Virus record (IMG/VR): IMGVR_UViG_3300032241_000603
Coordinates: 1 to 49,903 of that record
Source of the DNA: a virus
Reading direction: 5' to 3' (one strand)
DNA length: 49,903 nt
Under the pieces are notes generated by a model. That model saw only the letters and a program-made list of their open reading frames with translations. It was not told the origin of the DNA and did no database searches. Each line of letters opens with the position of its first letter. Position 1 is the stretch's first letter. The translations under genes were made by a program, and so were the position numbers. Shown piece by piece: positions 23,945 through 31,174 of this stretch.

Positions 23945-24418
23945 ATGTGGATGTTAAGTTTTATTCCTGATAGCTTTTTACATTTAGTTATTTTAGGAGT
24001 AATTGGTATTGGTGTGCTAACTTATTTGGTTATACCTTTATTACATTTCTTCCCTAATTTATTACCTCTTAAAGAACCTGCTAGAATATTAGCAACAGTT
24101 TTAATTATTGCAGGTGTATACTTTTATGGTAGCTACGATACCGAAATGTCTTGGCGTAAAAAAGTTGAAGAACAACAAGCACAAATAGATAAAGCAGAAG
24201 CGGCTAGCAAAGATGCTAATGCTAAATTAGATGCTGTTAGAAAACAAAAACAAAAAGTGCGTGTAGAGTATTATGCACAAGTTCATGAGCGTGTTAGAGA
24301 AGTTGAAAAACAAATTAATGCAGAGTGTAAGTTAGACCCAGTAGTTCCTAAACTTATTAACGAAGCTGCCAAAAATCCATATACTGCTGGATCTGTTACA
24401 GTAGAGGTTAACAAATGA
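23945..24418 (+). CDS. inner-membrane spanin-like protein (Rz type)
   Basis: A 157-residue protein with two N-terminal hydrophobic segments (about 8-35 and 45-65), then a long charged coiled-coil region (about 68-125) and a C-terminal domain with one Cys. It directly follows the endolysin and overlaps a small lipoprotein gene by 4 bp, the arrangement expected for an i-spanin/o-spanin pair that fuses inner and outer membranes at lysis. Two membrane segments are unusual, since classical Rz has one. The assignment rests on topology and context and not on a sequence match. Confidence 0.7.
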   Translation: MWMLSFIPDSFLHLVILGVIGIGVLTYLVIPLLHFFPNLLPLKEPARILATVLIIAGVYFYGSYDTEMSWRKKVEEQQAQIDKAEAASKDANAKLDAVRKQKQKVRVEYYAQVHERVREVEKQINAECKLDPVVPKLINEAAKNPYTAGSVTVEVNK

Positions 24419-24684
24419 AAAAAATATTGCTAGCCATTGCTATTCTATCACTAGTAGGATGTGCATCTACTCCGCACGGTAAAGAAACTTTTCCAGAAGT
24501 TCCTAAGGATATGCTAACTGCTTGCCCAGATTTAGGAACTGTAGATCCAACAACAACCAAATTAAGCGATGTTGTGGACAGCGTAACTGGTAATTATCAA
24601 GCATACTATAGTTGTAAAGACAATGTAGATAGCTGGATAAACTGGTATAACACTCAACAGAAAATATTTAATAGCATCAAATAA
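24415..24684 (+). CDS. outer-membrane lipoprotein, o-spanin-like (Rz1 type)
   Basis: The 89-residue product begins with a signal peptide ending in a lipobox LVGC (Cys16), so it should be lipidated and sent to the outer membrane. The mature part has three further Cys and ends in a helix with Trp and Tyr. It overlaps the putative i-spanin gene by 4 bp (ATGA). The mature part is not Pro-rich like many Rz1 proteins. The TAA stop lies inside the next late promoter. Confidence 0.78.
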   Translation: MKKILLAIAILSLVGCASTPHGKETFPEVPKDMLTACPDLGTVDPTTTKLSDVVDSVTGNYQAYYSCKDNVDSWINWYNTQQKIFNSIK

Positions 24685-24687
24685 ATA
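24680..24687 (+). promoter_or_regulatory. late promoter, AATAAATA, with conserved leader
   Basis: AATAAATA includes the TAA stop (24682-24684) of the o-spanin gene. The following leader TAGCATATTATGTAGGAGC is nearly repeated after the late promoter at 26181. The ribosome site AGGAG is part of that leader. Confidence 0.65.
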
Positions 24688-24711
24688 CTAGCATATTATG
24701 TAGGAGCGAAT

Positions 24712-25302
24712 ATGGCACTAATTGACTCAGTTTTAAATTTAATCACAAAGCAACCCAAAGATCCAAATGCAGTTAAACCGCCAGTAGGATCTCGCTCAGA
24801 ACGCGAAGCAAAACTAAAAGATAAAGCAGGTATGGTTATCAGCATATTTGCACTATTCCTTGCAGTTAATTCGTGGTATGGTGGCAAATTATCAAGCACA
24901 ACACTTAATAACACTATTGCCGCTAATGATGTTTGGCAATTTTACGAAGCTAAGAGTATTAAACAAATGTTAGCAGAACAAAGTTTAGATGACGCACTTG
25001 TTCGTAAGGACGATAAAAAAGCTGAACAACTAAAAGCTAAAATTGCTCGTTACGAAAGTGATCCAGCAACAGGTGAAGGTAAAGTAGAGCTAATGGCTAA
25101 AGCTCGTAAGCTAGAAGACGAACGTGATCAAGCTAAAAAGAAAAGTCCATGGATCGGTTATGCTAGCACACTATATCAATTGAGCATTGTTGTGCTATCT
25201 GCAAGTATTCTAGCAGTAAGTATGAGCATGTTTTGGGGCAGTTTTTTTGTTGCCGGTCTAGGTATCCTGCTATCAGCGCAGGGCTTATTTCAATTCTTTT
25301 AA
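24712..25302 (+). CDS. DUF4337-like membrane protein
   Basis: This 196-residue protein has a cytoplasmic N-terminus, a membrane segment at about 42-60 (MVISIFALFLAVNSW), a long charged middle with the WQFYEAKSIKQMLAEQ block, and two closely spaced C-terminal membrane segments (about 150-195). The order and the WxFYxAKSIK motif match the DUF4337 family of small bacterial and phage membrane proteins of unknown function. It follows the spanins and precedes two further membrane proteins, each with its own late promoter of nearly the same sequence, which hints at a joint job at the envelope late in infection. Confidence 0.7.
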   Translation: MALIDSVLNLITKQPKDPNAVKPPVGSRSEREAKLKDKAGMVISIFALFLAVNSWYGGKLSSTTLNNTIAANDVWQFYEAKSIKQMLAEQSLDDALVRKDDKKAEQLKAKIARYESDPATGEGKVELMAKARKLEDERDQAKKKSPWIGYASTLYQLSIVVLSASILAVSMSMFWGSFFVAGLGILLSAQGLFQFF

Positions 25303-25324
25303 TTAACACACTACTTAATTCATA

Positions 25325-25366
25325 GCTCGCTCTGTTTAAATAATAGTATACTATTATGGAGCGAGC
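25325..25366 (+). promoter_or_regulatory. nested inverted repeat with late promoter inside and ribosome site in the right arm
   Basis: GCTCGCTC (25325-25332) pairs perfectly with GAGCGAGC (25359-25366). Between the arms lie TTTAAATA (25335-25342), a late promoter core, and an 18-bp perfect palindrome, ATAATAGTA then TACTATTAT (25340-25357). The right arm contains most of the GGAG ribosome site (25358-25361) for the TTG start at 25371. RNA from upstream can lock the ribosome site, while RNA started at the inner promoter cannot. Confidence 0.7.
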
Positions 25367-25370
25367 ATAA

Positions 25371-26189
25371 TTGGATCCTATTACCCTCTTTGCGATGGCA
25401 AACACTGCGGTTGCCGCAGTTAAGAAAGGGTGCCAGCTTTATAAAGACATCAAAGGTGCAGCCGGCGACATCAAAGGTGTTTTAAAAGATCTTGATGATC
25501 AATTCCATAATAATCACAAAGATAAACCTGCTACTGTAGCACAAAAGAATGCCTACATAGAGGAAAAAAATCGTGTTATTGAACTTAATAAGCAACAAGG
25601 CGAAACTGCTGGCATTTATCAACAGTTAGCTAACTACCTCGGTGACTTTTTCGACAACATGAACAAGTGTATGGCCGTTATCGAAGAAGAAGAACGTAAA
25701 GCTCGTGAAGAAATATACGAGGGCGATGACAGTTTAGGACGTAGAGCACTACAACTTGTCATTATGAAAAAGCAACTTGAACAAATGAAAGTTGAACTAC
25801 GTGAAATGATGGTTTACCAAGCTCCGCCAGAACTAGGTGCCCTTTGGACTGATGTTAGTGAAATGATGAAAATCATGGGAGAGCAACAAAAAGTCCTTCT
25901 TACTAAAAAAATGCGTGCCGAAGCAGTGATTGCTAAAAGACGTGCGGCTCGTATGAAAGCATTAAGAGACGAAGCATGGTTAGGGGCTTCAATGTTGGCC
26001 GGTATATTTGTGTTGGCTGGAACATTTGCGGTTATCATACAAAATCGTATAGAACGATATCCAGAATTAGGAACCGGAATTATACCCCGGGTTAGTGATG
26101 ATTACAGAGCCGCTAGGGAACAACATAAAAAAGAACGTATGCTAGAATTTATTGACCAACATAAAAATGAGTTAATAGGTGATAAATAA
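25371..26189 (+). CDS. conserved phage membrane protein, 272 aa, TTG start
   Basis: The protein begins MDPITLFAMANTAVAAVKKG, typical of a family in aquatic T4-like phages. Residues 10-200 are helical and charged with an acidic/basic coiled section, a single membrane segment lies at about 205-225, and a charged C-terminal tail follows. No enzyme motif is seen. The start is TTG with GGAG 9 bp upstream, and the ribosome site lies in a hairpin arm. The stop TAA is part of the next late promoter. A role in lysis or envelope modification is suggested by the neighbours only. Confidence 0.65.
   Translation: MDPITLFAMANTAVAAVKKGCQLYKDIKGAAGDIKGVLKDLDDQFHNNHKDKPATVAQKNAYIEEKNRVIELNKQQGETAGIYQQLANYLGDFFDNMNKCMAVIEEEERKAREEIYEGDDSLGRRALQLVIMKKQLEQMKVELREMMVYQAPPELGALWTDVSEMMKIMGEQQKVLLTKKMRAEAVIAKRRAARMKALRDEAWLGASMLAGIFVLAGTFAVIIQNRIERYPELGTGIIPRVSDDYRAAREQHKKERMLEFIDQHKNELIGDK
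26181..26188 (+). promoter_or_regulatory. late promoter, GATAAATA, with conserved leader
   Basis: GATAAATA overlaps the stop of the preceding gene (26187-26189). The next bases, ATAGCATATAATGTAAGGGG, closely match the leader after the promoter at 24680. Confidence 0.65.
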
Positions 26190-26216
26190 TAGCATATAAT
26201 GTAAGGGGCGAACTAA

Positions 26217-26873
26217 ATGGCAGACGAACAAGAAAAAGACAGTGGTGGCAGTGCAGAGTGGATGCAAAAACTATGGCGTCCGGCAATGGGCTGGATGTAT
26301 ATGTTAATCTGTATGGCTGACATGATAGTATTTCCAGTATTATGGGCGCTATGGCAAGGTATTAATCATGTGCCTATTACACAATGGAATCCTTTAACAT
26401 TACAAGGCGCTGGGCTGTTTCACATTGCAATGGGTGCCGTATTAGGTATTTCAGCATTTGGTCGCACACAAGAAAAACTAGCAGGAACAGCCGCAAATCC
26501 AACATCTACCTCATCAACATCAACACAAAATGTTAATATGACTGGAAATGTTGCTGGCGGATTTGGAAGCATGCCGTTGGGTAACAGCATGAGCACAGGC
26601 GGATTTGGAGGGATGAATAATGGCGGATATGGCTCGCAACCAGGCGGGGCTCCAGCATTTGGCGCACCTGCGGCAAGAGGATTCGGTTCCTCGACCGGCG
26701 GTTTTACACCAGCACCAAGTAACTTTGGCGGAGGCGGCTTTGGAAGCACACCTCCAACAGCGCCGAGTGGATTCGATTCAACTGCAACAAGCCCAGCAAT
26801 GAGCATAAATACTCCAACAGTAAATGCAAAGGGGCAAAAAGTAATCCCACAAGATGCTCAACCCCCACTGTAA
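26217..26873 (+). CDS. holin-like membrane protein with Gly-rich tail
   Basis: The first 90 residues hold a WRPAMGWMYMLICMADMIVF segment, a second hydrophobic stretch (LFHIAMGAVLGISAFG) and the PLTLQGAGLFH linker. The pattern fits the three-membrane-segment holins of the gene-transfer-agent type, which release endolysin through the inner membrane. The following 125 residues are Gly/Ser/Pro/Asn-rich with FGS/GGFG repeats and look disordered, which is unusual for a holin. It is the best holin candidate in the window, near the GH19 endolysin and spanins, with its own late promoter. Confidence 0.65.
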   Translation: MADEQEKDSGGSAEWMQKLWRPAMGWMYMLICMADMIVFPVLWALWQGINHVPITQWNPLTLQGAGLFHIAMGAVLGISAFGRTQEKLAGTAANPTSTSSTSTQNVNMTGNVAGGFGSMPLGNSMSTGGFGGMNNGGYGSQPGGAPAFGAPAARGFGSSTGGFTPAPSNFGGGGFGSTPPTAPSGFDSTATSPAMSINTPTVNAKGQKVIPQDAQPPL

Positions 26874-26885
26874 GGAGAAATTTAA

Positions 26886-27143
26886 ATGTCATTAGTAAAC
26901 GCATATTGGAATCCGCCTATGATTAAAGCAGGCGAAACTTCTCAATTTATTTTAGAAGGTCCAGCTGGTTCTGGTAAAGTAAAAGGTGCCAATGCACCAT
27001 CCGGCACAATAAACGTGCCAAGTGTAACTACTGTTACATTTCCAATTGCTGGAAGATTTCAATGGATCTATGCAGATGAGCATCCAGGAACATACCAAGC
27101 AAATGGTGGATCTTCAGCTTTTGCAACAATTATTGTAAGTTAA
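26886..27143 (+). CDS. small beta-rich phage protein, unknown
   Basis: An 85-residue protein with a good AAGGAG ribosome site, rich in Gly, Ser, Val and Thr, with a predicted beta-sandwich-like pattern (PPMIKAGETSQFILEGP, then TVTFPIAGRFQWIYADE). It has no Cys and no signal peptide. It might be a decoration or surface-binding protein, but this is only a guess from composition and late position. Confidence 0.55.
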   Translation: MSLVNAYWNPPMIKAGETSQFILEGPAGSGKVKGANAPSGTINVPSVTTVTFPIAGRFQWIYADEHPGTYQANGGSSAFATIIVS

Positions 27144-27152
27144 GGAAAACAA

Positions 27153-27320
27153 ATGAAAAAATTATTAGTATTATTAATCGTAGCAATGTTTGCGTCAACA
27201 GCTATGGCAGCGGAAAAAGCCAAAGCTCCTGCTAAAAAAGAAGTTAAGCATCACAAGAAAGCAGAAGGCACTAAAGTAGAAGGCACAAAACCAGATACTG
27301 CACCAGCTAAGAAAAAGTAA
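27153..27320 (+). CDS. 55-residue exported Lys/Ala-rich peptide
   Basis: A short frame with a clear signal peptide (MKKLLVLLIVAMFASTAMAA, cleavage expected after AMA) followed by about 35 residues made mostly of Lys, Ala, Pro, Glu and Thr with one KHHKK block. AAGGAAA serves as ribosome site. The product should be a tiny, strongly basic periplasmic peptide. It ends the late run before the DnaJ promoter. Possible roles include binding to peptidoglycan or lipopolysaccharide during lysis. Nothing in the sequence decides between them. Confidence 0.6.
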   Translation: MKKLLVLLIVAMFASTAMAAEKAKAPAKKEVKHHKKAEGTKVEGTKPDTAPAKKK

Positions 27321-27329
27321 ACCAAAAAC

Positions 27330-27358
27330 TTGACAGGCTCCTTTTAAGATAGTATAAT
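27330..27358 (+). promoter_or_regulatory. perfect sigma70 promoter for dnaJ (TTGACA-17-TATAAT)
   Basis: TTGACA at 27330-27335, 17 bp, TATAAT at 27353-27358: both hexamers are exact consensus with ideal spacing. It should be active with host RNA polymerase at once on entry. It lies between the arms of the inverted repeat 27333-27380. Confidence 0.92.
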
Positions 27359-27384
27359 TACTATATTAGATGGGGCCTGTTTTT
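27333..27384 (+). terminator. terminator-like hairpin surrounding the dnaJ promoter
   Basis: ACAGGCTCC (27333-27341) pairs with GGGGCCTGT (27372-27380), with one G-U pair, and is followed by TTTT. Inside, ATAGTA and TACTAT form a second small stem around TAAT. RNA coming from the upstream late genes could end here. RNA starting at the inner promoter (about 27365) lacks the left arm and escapes. The long loop makes termination efficiency uncertain. Confidence 0.5.
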
Positions 27385-28239
27385 ATGACTGATTATTACA
27401 AGATACTAGGGGTTAGCGAAGGTGCTAGTCCAGACGAAATTAAAAAAGCATATAGAAGCTTGGCTAATAAACATCATCCCGATAAAGGCGGAGATCAAGC
27501 CAAGTTTAAAGATATCAGTGTAGCATACGATACACTAAGCAATGACCAAAAACGTGCCGAATATGATCAACAACGACAATTCGGCGGTGGTCCGCAATTC
27601 CACTTTAATACTGGCGGCGGATTCGATCCATTTGGTAATATGTTTCCACAAGGACACCCATTCGGTGATATTTTTGCGCAAATGCGAACTGGCGGACAAC
27701 GAAGAAATAGGGATTTAAATATCCAATGCCAAATAACGCTATTAGATTCATTTGCTGGTAAACACCTTGAAGCAAATTATCAGTTACCTAGCGGTCGAAC
27801 ACAAACTGTAGTAATTGATGTGCCAGCTGGTATGGTTCACGGAGACACTATTAGATACAATGGGCTTGGCGACGATTCTATTCCTCATATGCCTCGAGGT
27901 AACCTTAATGTTACTATTGTTGTATTGCCTGATCCTAACTACCGAAGAGAAGGCGATGACCTTTACACTACAATCCATATTACCCCAATTGAAGCTATGA
28001 TTGGATGCAAAAAGAAAGTAAAAAATATTGCTGGCCAAGAACTTGAGTTAGAAATTAGAGCAGGTGTTGAAGCTGGAACTGAATTTGCATCACACGGACA
28101 GGGATTTAAAAATGTTCATACTGGTAGAGTAGGAAGATTTGTAACTGTAGTTAACCTAAGAACTCCTGTAATAAACGACCAAAATATTCTAAACGAACTA
28201 AAGAGACTAAACGATATTATTAATAAATTACCAAAATAA
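27385..28239 (+). CDS. dnaJ: DnaJ-type co-chaperone without zinc fingers (CbpA-like)
   Basis: The 284-residue product has a J domain (1-66) with the HPD motif in KHHPDKGG, which stimulates Hsp70 (DnaK) ATPase. A Gly/Phe-rich linker (about 68-105, FGGGPQFHF, GGGFDPFG) and the two C-terminal beta domains follow. The CxxCxGxG zinc modules of DnaJ are absent, as in CbpA-type proteins. I choose ATG 27385, giving MTDYYKILGV, the usual start. An ATG 15 bp upstream lies almost at the expected transcription start. Phage DnaJ may direct host DnaK to virion or replication proteins. It has its own perfect promoter. Confidence 0.92.
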   Translation: MTDYYKILGVSEGASPDEIKKAYRSLANKHHPDKGGDQAKFKDISVAYDTLSNDQKRAEYDQQRQFGGGPQFHFNTGGGFDPFGNMFPQGHPFGDIFAQMRTGGQRRNRDLNIQCQITLLDSFAGKHLEANYQLPSGRTQTVVIDVPAGMVHGDTIRYNGLGDDSIPHMPRGNLNVTIVVLPDPNYRREGDDLYTTIHITPIEAMIGCKKKVKNIAGQELELEIRAGVEAGTEFASHGQGFKNVHTGRVGRFVTVVNLRTPVINDQNILNELKRLNDIINKLPK

Positions 28240-28268
28240 TTTAAATATAGTTTAGATTGCTGTATAAT
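28240..28268 (+). promoter_or_regulatory. promoter region for clpA: late-type TTTAAATA and TATAAT
   Basis: TTTAAATA (28240-28247) follows the dnaJ stop, and a perfect TATAAT lies at 28263-28268. With a 17-bp spacer the -35 would be TTTAAA (28240-28245), matching 4 of 6. The two elements could serve different phases of infection. Confidence 0.5.
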
Positions 28269-28296
28269 AAAAAATATAATAACATAAGGATGTATG

Positions 28297-30564
28297 ATGG
28301 TCGAACCAAGTGATAATCTGCAAGCAGTTTTCGAACGTGCTATTGAAACAGCCAAAAAACTGCATCACGAATATCTCACTATTGAGCATTTGCTTTTATC
28401 AATGCTCGAAGATGATGGATTTAACAAGTGTGTTACCGGTTATGGTGCAGATGCTAGTAACCTTAAAGATAATGTTAAAAACTATGTATATAACAAGAGT
28501 AAAGAAATTACCATTGAAGACGTAGTTGTTAAACCTAAAAAGACACAAAGTGTAGAGCGTATTCTTAATCGTGCGTTTACACAGGTGTTATTTAACGGAC
28601 GTCAACGAATCGAAGCCACAGATGTCTTTTTAGCCATGATGGGTGAAAAGAAATCTTGGGCTAATTTTTATATTGCGCAGGCAAATATTGACAAAGATAA
28701 GTTTTCAGATTACATCAACAGCAATAGTGATGAGATCGAAGAAGACCAACAAGATAGTTCTAGCGCAAAAGCACTTGCGTCATATACAACTAATCTTAAT
28801 GATCAAGTTAAGAAAAATAAAATTGATCCAGTTATTGGTCGTATTGATGAATTAGAAAATATTAGTCTGGCATTAGGTCGTCGTAGCAAGAACAACGTTA
28901 TTCTCGTAGGCGACCCTGGTGTAGGTAAGACTGCTATTGCAGAAGGTCTTGCATATAACATTGTTAAAGGTGCAGTTCCTGAATTCTTAAAAGATTACAC
29001 GGTATTTAATTTAGATATCAGTGCAATGCTAGCTGGTAGCAAATACCGTGGTGACTTCGAAGAACGATTTAAATTAGTGCTCAAAGGGCTTACCAAAAAA
29101 GGCAAGACTGTATTGTTCATCGATGAAGCTCACATGATTAGCGGTGCCGGAAGTGCTAGCAATGGGGCTAATGATTTGTCTAATATGATGAAGCCTGCAT
29201 TGAGTAAAGGTAATATTAAAGTTGTAGCCAGCACTACTTGGGAAGAATACCGTAAGCATTTCGAGAAGGATCGTGCGTTGATGCGCCGCTTCCAACGTAT
29301 TACAGTCGACGAGCCTACTGAAGAAATGACATTACAAATTCTTAAAGGTATTAAAAAATACTACGAAGGATTTCATAATGTTAAGATTCGTGATGATGCA
29401 CTACAAGCATCTATTAAATTGTCAGTTAAGTATCAAACAGATAAGAAGCTTCCAGATAAAGCCATTGACTTAATCGACGTAGCATGCTCACGTTTTAATT
29501 TGAAACTTGCGGATGAGCGTATCATCGGTGAACGTGAAATTCAATTTGAACTTGCTAAAATGGTCAATATGCCAGAAGAACAAATTGCAGAGCAAGAAAG
29601 TGAAAACTTAGTATCTTTACAAACACGTATCGAAACAGAAGTCTACGGTCAAGATATTGCTATCCAAGAAATTGTTGATAAGATTTTTGTAGCTCAAGCA
29701 GGTCTAAAGAGTCCAACTAAACCTATTGGATCATTTGTATTCATGGGCCCAACTGGAACTGGTAAAACTGAAACTGCTAAAGCATTGGCTAAAAACTTAG
29801 GTGTCAAACTTCTACGTTTTGACATGAGTGAATATCAAGAGAAACATAGTATCTCTAAATTAATCGGTAGCCCTCCAGGTTATGTTGGCTTTGAAGAAAA
29901 TGCCGGACAACTAATTACCAGTATTCAAGAGTCACCTAATGCAGTATTGTTGTTAGACGAAATTGAAAAAGCACATCCAGATGTCATGACAGTATTGCTA
30001 CAAGTAATGGACAATGGTTTTATTACCGGAAGTAACGGTAAGAAAGCAGATTGCCGTAATTTAATTCTTATTCTTACTACCAATGCTGGCGCTCAATCAG
30101 CTGAGAAAAACGCAATTGGGTTCGGCGGGCAAGAAAAGGACTATAGCGATGCAGACTTGAAGAAGTTCCTAACTCCGGAATTCCGTAATCGTTTAGATGG
30201 TGTTGTTACGTTTAACAAACTAGGCAAAGAAACAATGATTAAAATTGTAAACAAATTTGTCGACGAATTACGTGAACAGGTTAAAGAAAAAGGCATCCGT
30301 ATCAAAATAGATAAAGAAGCTATTAATTGGTTGCTTGAAAAAGGATTTGATTCTAAGATGGGTGCTCGTCCTCTACAACGTGTAATTGACAAGGAAATTA
30401 AACGTGACCTTGCTCGTTTAATGTTGTTTGGAGATCTTAAGAACGGTGGCTGGTTAACTATCACAATTGAAGAAAATAAGATTGCGTTAATAACTAAACC
30501 CAAGTTACCCAAGACTCCATTACTAGCAATCGAAAATAAAGAAGATGTTTTACAAAACAACTAA
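28297..30564 (+). CDS. clpA: ClpA-type AAA+ unfoldase with ClpP-docking loop
   Basis: Full-length ClpA (about 755 residues, E. coli 758). There is a Clp N domain (about 5-145), a first AAA+ module with GDPGVGKT (206-213, numbered from ATG 28294), FIDEAH and an arginine finger region, and a second module with GPTGTGKTE (485-493), the LLDEIEKAHPDV Walker B, and PEFRNRLD. The loop IGFGGQ (IGF at 608-610) sits where E. coli ClpA has its IGL ClpP-contact tripeptide. The protein can therefore probably dock on host ClpP and feed it substrates. Both ATG 28294 and 28297 are possible. AAGGA fits 28297 better. No ClpP gene is seen here. It overlaps the next gene by 20 bp. Confidence 0.93.
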   Translation: MVEPSDNLQAVFERAIETAKKLHHEYLTIEHLLLSMLEDDGFNKCVTGYGADASNLKDNVKNYVYNKSKEITIEDVVVKPKKTQSVERILNRAFTQVLFNGRQRIEATDVFLAMMGEKKSWANFYIAQANIDKDKFSDYINSNSDEIEEDQQDSSSAKALASYTTNLNDQVKKNKIDPVIGRIDELENISLALGRRSKNNVILVGDPGVGKTAIAEGLAYNIVKGAVPEFLKDYTVFNLDISAMLAGSKYRGDFEERFKLVLKGLTKKGKTVLFIDEAHMISGAGSASNGANDLSNMMKPALSKGNIKVVASTTWEEYRKHFEKDRALMRRFQRITVDEPTEEMTLQILKGIKKYYEGFHNVKIRDDALQASIKLSVKYQTDKKLPDKAIDLIDVACSRFNLKLADERIIGEREIQFELAKMVNMPEEQIAEQESENLVSLQTRIETEVYGQDIAIQEIVDKIFVAQAGLKSPTKPIGSFVFMGPTGTGKTETAKALAKNLGVKLLRFDMSEYQEKHSISKLIGSPPGYVGFEENAGQLITSIQESPNAVLLLDEIEKAHPDVMTVLLQVMDNGFITGSNGKKADCRNLILILTTNAGAQSAEKNAIGFGGQEKDYSDADLKKFLTPEFRNRLDGVVTFNKLGKETMIKIVNKFVDELREQVKEKGIRIKIDKEAINWLLEKGFDSKMGARPLQRVIDKEIKRDLARLMLFGDLKNGGWLTITIEENKIALITKPKLPKTPLLAIENKEDVLQNN

Positions 30565-31153
30565 AAGTTTATTTAGAGGAAAATACCAGCACAAAATTGT
30601 GCTGGTAACTAGTAATGCTGGCCTTTTTCGTAATGGTGCAGAAGGTGTTTTAACATCGTTACTGAAGCCTGGCGCAAAGACTTTTATGAAGGCTAAAAAG
30701 GATGATTCTGGATATGCTTCTAAACTAGCAAATTACATTGCTAAAATGGAAGACTATGACATTCGTGTAGAAAGTCCTTGGGTTAGCATTTATACTAACA
30801 ATGTTAAAGACATCAATTATCTAATTAAACTTAATGAAGACAATGTTAAGTATGTAAGCAGTCCAGATTCTTCGCTAGAAGTAGGCACAGTTGTTATGCC
30901 TAAAATGCCATTTGATTACAGAATAACTCTTGGTAAAACAACCAAGAGTCATCCTGAATTTATTGAATGGGCTAGTGCTATGGATAAACTACGCTTAACT
31001 AAAAGTTGCATCAGAGAGCTAGAACGCCCACGCAGTTGGGGAGGAACACATTTTTATGTCAAAGGTGATAATGTGTTGCTCATGGCTAAAATGCACCTAG
31101 GCGGTTCTATAAGCAAGATAGAACGCATTGTCAAGCCATCAACCAAAGTGTAA
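30545..31153 (+). CDS. unrecognised phage protein, 202 aa
   Basis: The frame starts within the last 20 bp of clpA. The protein is basic and alpha/beta with clear blocks (KIVLVTSNAGLFRNG, DIRVESPWVSIYTNN, DYRITLGKT, RSWGGTHFYVKGDNVLLM, MHLGGSISKIERIVK). I have the impression of a family in aquatic phages but cannot name it. No P-loop, Cys cluster or membrane segment. The position after clpA suggests an adaptor or substrate, which is speculation. Confidence 0.6.
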   Translation: MFYKTTKSLFRGKYQHKIVLVTSNAGLFRNGAEGVLTSLLKPGAKTFMKAKKDDSGYASKLANYIAKMEDYDIRVESPWVSIYTNNVKDINYLIKLNEDNVKYVSSPDSSLEVGTVVMPKMPFDYRITLGKTTKSHPEFIEWASAMDKLRLTKSCIRELERPRSWGGTHFYVKGDNVLLMAKMHLGGSISKIERIVKPSTKV

Positions 31154-31160
31154 CATTTCC

Positions 31161-31168
31161 GATAAATA
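31161..31168 (+). promoter_or_regulatory. late promoter of the capsid-core operon, GATAAATA
   Basis: GATAAATA followed by GTATAT lies 47 bp upstream of the ATG at 31215. Transcription would begin near 31173, right at the hairpin 31175-31191. Confidence 0.65.
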
Positions 31169-31174
31169 GTATAT

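Noticed and set aside
26420-26806. 128-codon antisense open frame in the holin-like gene
   Set aside because: Pro-rich sequence produced by the glycine-rich codons of the sense strand.
30141-30560. 139-codon antisense open frame in clpA
   Set aside because: Ser/Leu/Asn-rich product without a start signal, lying opposite the conserved second AAA+ module.
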